DNA of 64,000 nt from Microbacterium flavescens (lineage in GTDB: Bacteria; Actinomycetota; Actinomycetes; Actinomycetales; Microbacteriaceae): positions 62,001-126,000 of the forward strand of contig NZ_JAFIWA010000001.1 of NCBI RefSeq assembly GCF_018588945.1. The letters run 5' to 3'. The notes below the pieces were generated by a model, which searched no databases, was not told the origin of the DNA, and saw only the letters and a program-made list of their open reading frames with translations. Made by a program: the position numbers and the translations under genes. Positions within the stretch are counted from its first letter, which is position 1, and every line of letters starts with the position of its first letter. Below are positions 58,561 to 64,000 of the stretch, one piece after another.

Positions 58561-60042
58561 TCACCCCGGGCGCAGCGCCATCGGACCGAGCACGATTCCG
58601 CGCAGCTCCCGATGCCAGCGCGCGCGGGTGACGCGGAACTCCGCATGGGTGGTGAAGCGGTAGTGATAGGCGACGGCGCGCACCCACACCGGCCGTTCGC
58701 CGCGGAACGGATCGTCGGCGAGCAGGCGCAGGGTCGCGGCATCCGCTTCGAGGAATCGGATCAGGAGCACCGTGAACCAGTCGTCGAGCGAGCGGCCGAG
58801 TGGCAGGAACCACATGAGCCAGTCGAGCCGCAGGTGGTACGGAGCGAACTGCCGCGGCACGCGCCGCACGTCGCCCGGCTTGCCCTTGAACGAGTACTCG
58901 CGCCAGGTCGCGGCATCCGGGTCGTCGTCGCTCGTCCCCTCGATGACGATCTCGATGCGCTGCTTGGTGACCGTGCCGAAGGCGCCGTAGGCGTTCGCGA
59001 GCTGCCACCGGTTGAAGCTCGCGTTCATGAGCTGCCGGTGCGCGAAGAGGTTCCGCAGCGGCCACCAGCTCAGCACCGCGAAGAGCGCTCCGACGGCGCA
59101 CGTGACGATGAGCCAGGGGAGCGGCAGACCGTCGACGGTCCACGGCGGGTCCTGCCGAGGAGGCGACCCGTCTGCGGACGGCAGCCCGATGGCAGAGAAG
59201 CCCAGGACGATCGTCATCCAGTTGAGCCAGGCGAAGTTGCCGGTCAGTACGAGCCACAGCTGGGTCGCGATGACGATCGCGCCGGCGACCGCCCCCACGA
59301 TCGCTGGACCTGGTCCGGGCACCCACAGCCCGAGGATCGGCGCGAACAGGAACCAGGGCACGACGAGCTGGGCGAAGTGGTTGCCGATCACCTCCGCCTT
59401 GTGGAACCAGCGGGGGAGGAGGTGCGCCTGCCGGCTGAGGGGCCCGGGCATCGGCTGGGTCTCGTGGTGGTACGTGAGGGCGGTCAGGTCGCGCCACTCG
59501 CGGCCGCCGCGGATCTTGATCATCCCGGCCCCGAACTCGAGCCGGAACACGAGCCACCAGAAGAGCACGATCACCACGGTGGGCGGCGGGTCTGCTGCCG
59601 ACCCCAGGAACGCGGCGAGGAAGCCGGCCTCGAGCAGCAGCATCTCCCAGCCGAAGCCGTAGAACGTCTGGCCGACGCTGACGATCGACATGTACCCCAG
59701 CCACAGCGCCAGGAAGCACGCCATCGGAGCCCACGGAGTGAACAGCTGCGGGATGCCGCACACCACCGCAGCCGCCACCACGATGCCCGCCCAGCACAGG
59801 GCCACCAGCCGGCGGTCGGAGTACGCCACATGCCGGAACAGGGTGGGATGCAGGAGGCGCCGCCCGCGCGCCGACGACCTCGCCCAGGCCAGCAGCTCGT
59901 TCGCCGGCAGCAGCCCGTGCTCGCCGAGCAGCGGACGGAACTGGTTCAGCGTCGAGACGAACGCGACGACGTACAGCGCGGCGATGCCCCGCTGGAGCAC
60001 CTCCCGCGCGAACCCGAAGTCGACCGCTGCGAAGCCGTCCAT
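58561..60042 (-). CDS. Lipase maturation factor family membrane protein
   Basis: 493-residue polytopic membrane protein related to LMF1. About eight hydrophobic helices span 20-330, with the family signatures FGWEMLLLEAGFLAAFLG, FRLEFGAGMIKIRGG and WLTALTYH-like DLTALTYHHETQPMP. A soluble C-terminal domain follows (about 345-480; REYSFKGKPGD, HLRLDWLMWFLPLG). In animals LMF1 helps fold lipases; bacterial function is unknown. The ATG at 60042 lies four bases after the stop of the CrtI-like gene, so the two form an operon. Confidence 0.88.
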   Translation of the reverse strand: MDGFAAVDFGFAREVLQRGIAALYVVAFVSTLNQFRPLLGEHGLLPANELLAWARSSARGRRLLHPTLFRHVAYSDRRLVALCWAGIVVAAAVVCGIPQLFTPWAPMACFLALWLGYMSIVSVGQTFYGFGWEMLLLEAGFLAAFLGSAADPPPTVVIVLFWWLVFRLEFGAGMIKIRGGREWRDLTALTYHHETQPMPGPLSRQAHLLPRWFHKAEVIGNHFAQLVVPWFLFAPILGLWVPGPGPAIVGAVAGAIVIATQLWLVLTGNFAWLNWMTIVLGFSAIGLPSADGSPPRQDPPWTVDGLPLPWLIVTCAVGALFAVLSWWPLRNLFAHRQLMNASFNRWQLANAYGAFGTVTKQRIEIVIEGTSDDDPDAATWREYSFKGKPGDVRRVPRQFAPYHLRLDWLMWFLPLGRSLDDWFTVLLIRFLEADAATLRLLADDPFRGERPVWVRAVAYHYRFTTHAEFRVTRARWHRELRGIVLGPMALRPG

Positions 60043-60046
60043 GCCG

Positions 60047-61510
60047 TCACGTCCGGAACAGATCCTCGGGCGCCAGGCGGACGCCCTGGGTGTCGCGCAG
60101 CGCCTGCCGGGCCGCATACCACCCCGGCATGCCGGTCACGCCGGGGCCGGGAGGCGAGGCCGCCGATGCGAGGTAGACGCCCCGCATCGGCGTGCGCCAG
60201 GGCGTCGGCGAGACGGTCGGCCGGCGCACGGCCTGCGCGAAGGTGAAGGCTCCGCCGAGGATGTCGCCGCCGATGTCTGCCGGGTTGTATGCGGACCTCT
60301 CGGCCGCGGTCATGGCGCTCGTCGCGACGATGCGGTCGCGGAAGCCGGGGGCGAACCGCTCCACCTGACGCGTGACGAGGTCGGTCGCGTCGAGCGTCGA
60401 GTCCGCCGGCACGTGGATGTACGTCCACAGCACGTGCTTGCCTGCGGGTGCCCGGCTCGGATCGAGGACCGTCGGCTGCACGGTGAGCACGTACGGCCGG
60501 TCGGTGACCACGCCGAGGGCGACGGCGTTCTCGCTCGCCTCCACCTCGGCCCGGGTCCCGCCGAGGTGGACGGTCGGCGCCTGCGCGACGTCGGGATGCG
60601 CCCAGGGCACGGGTCCGTCGAGCGCGAAATCGACCTTGGCCGCCGCCGCGCCGTAGCGGTACCGGCTGATCGCACTCGCGTACCGCGCCGGGATGTCGGG
60701 GTGCGTGAGCGCGAGGCGCGGGCTGGTGTCGAGGAGCAGCAGGTCGCCCGCCGCGGGGTCGCCCCAGTCGAGGCCGTCGAGGGTCGTGACGTGCTGGTCG
60801 GTCTCGATCGTGCCGCCGTGCTCGCGGAGGTCGTCGGCGAGCACATCGGCGATGCGCTGCGCGCCGCCGCGAGGAAAGGCCCATCCGTCGGTCGCGTGCG
60901 CATGCGCGGCGAGGAACAGCCCCGATGCCGACGCCCCGACGCTCGGGAGCCGCGAGTTCGAGTGGGCGAGCACCCCCGCCAGGAGCGCGTTCGCCTCCTC
61001 GGTCGAGAATGTTCCGCGGCCGAGGCGTGAGCCGAGCTGAAGGGCTCGCAGTCCGTAGCGGACGGTGGTGATCGGATGCCGCGGCCAACGCAGCAGCTGC
61101 GATCCGGTGAAGTCGACCACGGCGTCGAGGTGCGAACTCAGCGGGCGGAGCGCCGCGAGCCACATCCGGCCGTCGCGGCCGAGTCCCTCGGCCGTGCGCT
61201 CGATGTCACGCCACGCGATCGCGGCGCGCCCGCCGTCGAGCGGCTGGGCGTACGACGCGTCGGGACGGATCCACTCGATGCGCTCGCCGAGTCCGAACGC
61301 GCGGAAGAACGGCGACGACAGGGCGGCGGGGTGCACCGCCGAGCACACGTCGTGCACGAACCCGGGAAGGGTCAGCTCGGCGCTGCGCACACCTCCGCCC
61401 ACGGTGGCCGACGCCTCGAGCACCTGCACCTCGTAGCCCGCGCGGGCGAGCGCGACGGCGGCCGACAGCCCGTTCGGTCCGCTGCCGACCACGGTCGCGC
61501 GTCTGGCCAT
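60047..61510 (-). CDS. CrtI-like NAD(P)/FAD-dependent oxidoreductase
   Basis: 487-residue flavoprotein of the phytoene-desaturase-like (COG1233) family. The FAD-binding Rossmann motif is VVGSGPNGLSAAVALARAG (7-25), the second GG-motif is VGGGVRSAE, and the C-terminal FAD segment is GVYLASAASPPGPGVTGMPGW. No carotenoid genes are nearby, so desaturation of a carotenoid is not implied. The ATG is six bases after CAGGAT. It is co-transcribed with the LMF-like gene. Confidence 0.9.
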   Translation of the reverse strand: MARRATVVGSGPNGLSAAVALARAGYEVQVLEASATVGGGVRSAELTLPGFVHDVCSAVHPAALSSPFFRAFGLGERIEWIRPDASYAQPLDGGRAAIAWRDIERTAEGLGRDGRMWLAALRPLSSHLDAVVDFTGSQLLRWPRHPITTVRYGLRALQLGSRLGRGTFSTEEANALLAGVLAHSNSRLPSVGASASGLFLAAHAHATDGWAFPRGGAQRIADVLADDLREHGGTIETDQHVTTLDGLDWGDPAAGDLLLLDTSPRLALTHPDIPARYASAISRYRYGAAAAKVDFALDGPVPWAHPDVAQAPTVHLGGTRAEVEASENAVALGVVTDRPYVLTVQPTVLDPSRAPAGKHVLWTYIHVPADSTLDATDLVTRQVERFAPGFRDRIVATSAMTAAERSAYNPADIGGDILGGAFTFAQAVRRPTVSPTPWRTPMRGVYLASAASPPGPGVTGMPGWYAARQALRDTQGVRLAPEDLFRT

Positions 61511-61556
61511 GGCACCATCCTGGCACCGCCCCCGACCTGTGGTGCACGGGGGTTGC

Positions 61557-61596
61557 GGATGCCGCGGACCGGGCGTAGCGCCGGGCCGCGGCATCC
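61557..61596. repeat. Inverted repeat in a divergent intergenic region
   Basis: GGATGCCGCGG (61557-61567) and CCGCGGCATCC (61586-61596) form an 11-bp hairpin. Its position between two divergent starts (61510 and 61673) does not suit a terminator for either gene. Confidence 0.6.
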
Positions 61597-61672
61597 CTCG
61601 CGCGGCGCCTTCCTCGTTCCGGGAACCCGCGACATGATGAGAGAGCGGAGCGCCCGCGGGAAGAGGTGGACC

Positions 61673-62251
61673 ATGGAATCGGTGCTTCTGGACACTCCGG
61701 CGGGGATCACGGCCCGGCTCGGGTGGGACCCCAAGCTGTCCGAGCATGACCGCAAGCGCGCGCTCGCGCGGGAGATCGTCGCGTCGCAGCTCGGCGTCGA
61801 CCCGAAGGACGTGCGCATCGAGCGCGAGGCCCCGGCCACGTTCGGCTTCCATACCCAGCTCACCGCAGAGGTGCAGGGGCAGGAGGTGCCGCTGGGCATC
61901 CGCAACGCCAACTTCCGCGCGGCCACGGTGGTCGCCGTCGCCGACCCCGCGATCCCGCTGGGTCTCGACCTGCGCGACGCGCACCCCGATGAGCCGACGC
62001 TGCGCGAGATGAAGCGGCACTCGCACCTCTACGATGCGAGCGACGTCGACCAGCTCCTGCAGCACTGGACGCGCGTGCAGGCGGTGCGCGACGCCGACGG
62101 CCGCGGCGCGCGGGTGGCGGCCGATCACGTGCGGCTGGACAGCCCGCGCACCAAGGGCTGGATCCCCGACCGCCGCGTCTACTACCGGCTCGCCGACCTG
62201 TCGCGCGACAGCTGGATCATCACGCTCGCGTACGGCGCGGCGCCGGTCTGA
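61673..62251 (+). CDS. Phosphopantetheinyl-transferase-like protein, degenerate
   Basis: 192 residues. The layout recalls compact 4'-phosphopantetheinyl transferases: an N-terminal LSEHDRKRALAREIVASQLG helix, PLGLDLRDAHPDEPT in the place of the metal-binding G-x-D motif, and a helix QHWTRVQAVRDADGRGARV. In active enzymes that helix reads W-x-x-K-E-A..K-A-x-G; the Lys-Glu pair is missing here. It may be a non-catalytic relative or an unrelated fold. AGAGGTGG precedes the ATG. Confidence 0.5.
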   Translation: MESVLLDTPAGITARLGWDPKLSEHDRKRALAREIVASQLGVDPKDVRIEREAPATFGFHTQLTAEVQGQEVPLGIRNANFRAATVVAVADPAIPLGLDLRDAHPDEPTLREMKRHSHLYDASDVDQLLQHWTRVQAVRDADGRGARVAADHVRLDSPRTKGWIPDRRVYYRLADLSRDSWIITLAYGAAPV

Positions 62252-62268
62252 GCGGACGATACGGGCGA

Positions 62269-62292
62269 CGGATGCCGCGGCCGCGGCATCCG
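62269..62292. terminator. Perfect 24-bp palindrome, bidirectional terminator
   Basis: CGGATGCCGCGG joined directly to its own reverse complement, between the convergent genes ending at 62251 and 62294. It is built from two head-to-head copies of the GGATGCC motif. Confidence 0.7.
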
Positions 62293-62293
62293 C

Positions 62294-64000
62294 TCACTCC
62301 TCCACGAGCTCGGGGAGAGCGGCCTTGAGCTCGGCGATCCACGCGTTCGCGTTGCCGTCGGAGGGCGCGCGCCAGTCGCCGCGCGGTGAGAGCGAGCCCG
62401 CCGGCGACACCTTCGGTCCGTTGGGGATCGCCGAGCGCTTGAACTGCGCGAAGGCGAAGTAGCGCCGCAGGAAGACCTGCAGCCAGGTGGCGACCGTCGG
62501 CAGGTCATACGCGAAGCGGTCGTCGGCGGGGAAGCCGGGAGGCCAGGCTCCGGCATCCTTGTCGCCCCACGCGTTCGCGGCGAGGTACGCGATCTTCGAC
62601 GGGCGGAAGCCGAAGCGGAGCACGTGGTACAGGGCGAAGTCGTGCAGCGCGTAGGGTCCGATGCGGTCCTCGGTGGACTGCATCTTGCCGTCCTGCCCGG
62701 CGGGCACGAGCTCGGGGCTGATCTCGGTGTCGAGCACCGACTGCAGCACGCGCTTGGCGTCGGCCGACAGATCCGTCGAGCCTTCGCCCTCGTGGGAGAT
62801 CACCCAGCGGATCACGTGCTGGATGAGGGTCTTGGGCACGCCCGCGTTCACGGCGTAGTGGCTCATGTGGTCGCCGACGCCGTACGTCGCCCAGCCCAGG
62901 GCGAGTTCGGACAGGTCGGACGTGCCGATCACCATGCCGCCGTGGTGGTTCGCGAGGCGGAACAGGTAGTCGGTGCGCAGGCCCGCCTGCACGTTCTCGA
63001 AAGTGATGTCGTGCACCGGCTCGCCGTCGGCGAACGGGTGGTCGAGGCGCTCGAGCATCTCGGTCGCGAGGGGCCGGATGTCGATCGTCTCGATCGAGGC
63101 GCCGACCGACTCGGCCAGGGCGATGGCGTTGGACTTGGTGTGGTCGCTCGTCGCGAAGCCCGGCATCGTGTACGCGAGGATGTCGCTGCGCGGCCGGCCC
63201 ATGCGGTCCATCGCGCGCGCGACGACGAGCAGCGCGTGCGTCGAGTCGAGACCGCCGCTCACGCCGATGACGGGCTTCGGGCCGCCGATCGACTGCATGC
63301 GCTGCACGAGTCCGGACACCTGGATGTTGAAGGCCTCGTAGCAGTCCTGGGCCAGGCGCCCCGGGTCGTCGGGCACGAAGGGGAAGCGGTCGAGCGCGCG
63401 GCGCAGGCCGATGTCGGCGGCGGGCGGCTCGAGCAGGAAGTGCACGACGCGGAACTGCGGGTCGTAGGTGCGGCGGTTGTCGTCGAACGTGCCCTGGCGC
63501 AGGCGGTCCTGCCGCAGGCGGTCGAGGTCGACGTCGGCGACCGAGCGGCGCGGTCCGTCGGGGAAGCGCTCCGTCTCGTCCAGGAGGTTGCCGCCCTCGT
63601 AGATCATCGTCTGGCCGTCCCACGACACATCGTTCGTGGACTCGCCCATGCCGGCGGCGGCATATGCGTACGCGGCGAGGCAGCGCAGCGACTGCGACTG
63701 GCAGAGATCCTTGCGGTCCTCGGCGCGCGCGATGGTGATCGGGCTGCCGCTGAGATTGAGCAGCACGGTCGCCCCGGCCAGCGCTGCGCCGGCGGACGGC
63801 GGGATCGGGACCCACACGTCCTCGCACACCTCGGCGTGGACGACGAGGCCCGGCACGTCGAGCGCCTCGAAGAGCAGATCGGGCCCGAACGGCGCCTCGA
63901 GCTCGCCGACGCGGATGTCGTCGCCCAGCTGGTCGTCGCCGGCGGCATACCAGCGCCGCTCGTAGAACTCGCGGTAGGTGGGCAGGTACGACTTGGGCGC
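62294..64000 (-). CDS. nadE: Glutamine-dependent NAD+ synthetase (5' end beyond window)
   Basis: 569 visible residues of NadE, the last step of NAD synthesis, amidating deamido-NAD with ATP and glutamine. The visible nitrilase-type glutaminase domain has the catalytic Lys in PKSYLPTYREFYE and the nucleophile Cys in HAEVCEDVWVP. The synthetase domain has the PP-loop SGGLDSTHAL, and GTSDLSELALGWATYGVGDHM. About 110 N-terminal residues with the catalytic Glu should lie to the right of the window. The typical length is about 680. Confidence 0.95.
   Translation of the reverse strand, partial: APKSYLPTYREFYERRWYAAGDDQLGDDIRVGELEAPFGPDLLFEALDVPGLVVHAEVCEDVWVPIPPSAGAALAGATVLLNLSGSPITIARAEDRKDLCQSQSLRCLAAYAYAAAGMGESTNDVSWDGQTMIYEGGNLLDETERFPDGPRRSVADVDLDRLRQDRLRQGTFDDNRRTYDPQFRVVHFLLEPPAADIGLRRALDRFPFVPDDPGRLAQDCYEAFNIQVSGLVQRMQSIGGPKPVIGVSGGLDSTHALLVVARAMDRMGRPRSDILAYTMPGFATSDHTKSNAIALAESVGASIETIDIRPLATEMLERLDHPFADGEPVHDITFENVQAGLRTDYLFRLANHHGGMVIGTSDLSELALGWATYGVGDHMSHYAVNAGVPKTLIQHVIRWVISHEGEGSTDLSADAKRVLQSVLDTEISPELVPAGQDGKMQSTEDRIGPYALHDFALYHVLRFGFRPSKIAYLAANAWGDKDAGAWPPGFPADDRFAYDLPTVATWLQVFLRRYFAFAQFKRSAIPNGPKVSPAGSLSPRGDWRAPSDGNANAWIAELKAALPELVEE

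Noticed and set aside
1..64000. CRISPR arrays, IS elements, prophage, rRNA operons, toxin-antitoxin pairs
   Set aside because: I looked for regularly spaced repeats, transposase motifs, integrases, phage structural genes and rRNA sequence and saw none. The SbcCD and HNH genes alone do not make a defence island.

Overview
The window is a compact, GC-rich (about 70%) chromosomal segment of an actinobacterium, most likely a member of the Microbacteriaceae close to Microbacterium. Support for this: GTG starts are common; many genes seem to be leaderless (TANNNT, six bases, start codon); there is a 13E12/DUF222 HNH endonuclease, an actinobacterial alternate-signal-peptide/SipW locus and an ECF41 sigma factor; and the 7-mer GGATGCC/GGCATCC is strikingly frequent inside and between genes. 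About 73 protein genes and one tRNA-Arg(ACG) fill the window. I see no rRNA, IS element, prophage or CRISPR array.

Layout. 1-8.2 kb: housekeeping and unknown genes (DUF4383, SDR, MmcQ/YjbR, tRNA-Arg, GNAT, hydrolases, small membrane proteins, VOC) ending with L-serine dehydratase. 8.2-12.9 kb: an Hsp20 gene behind a CIRCE element and a HAIR-like element, DUF2804, TetR, DUF4287, a two-gene ABC exporter behind a strong promoter carrying a palindromic operator, and a convergent MarR gene. 13-17.2 kb: DUF2207 membrane protein, DUF222-HNH, an unexplained AT-richer spacer, GNAT. 17.4-20.3 kb: three small exported proteins with alternate (SipW-type) signal peptides, co-oriented and followed by their probable Ser/His signal peptidase. 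20.3-32.2 kb: cell-wall protein, HNH, acetyltransferase, TetR with a divergent MFS transporter separated by two abutting 21-bp operators, a GlxA-type regulator divergent from a methyltransferase, M23-like protein, aldo/keto reductase, and an oxidoreductase divergent from an ECF41 sigma factor across mirror-image promoters. 32.2-38.7 kb: S9 peptidase, small proteins, RtcB behind a promoter-sORF-terminator leader, alkyladenine-type DNA glycosylase and an orphan OmpR-type winged-helix regulator with a long leader holding a Cys-rich mini-ORF.

39.2-47.4 kb is one functional unit. A LacI repressor, an ABC sugar importer (lipoprotein plus two permeases), a GH31 enzyme with alpha-xylosidase hallmarks and a GH1 beta-glucosidase are joined by overlapping stop/start codons. 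Matching CGAAGCGCTTCG palindromes lie before lacI and before the transporter. This looks like uptake and intracellular breakdown of alpha-xylosyl glucosides such as xyloglucan fragments; the import ATPase must come from elsewhere.

47.4-64 kb: small acetyltransferase, DUF1622, acidic unknowns, hydrolase, a NUDIX protein with an altered box, the sbcD-sbcC pair, a secreted SGNH hydrolase, a proline-rich membrane protein, MTA/SAH nucleosidase-like protein, a CrtI-like oxidoreductase paired with a lipase-maturation-factor-like protein, a phosphopantetheinyl-transferase-like protein, and the 3' part of glutamine-dependent NAD synthetase running off the right edge.

All functional calls come from reading the translated sequences and motifs by eye. 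No database search was run.
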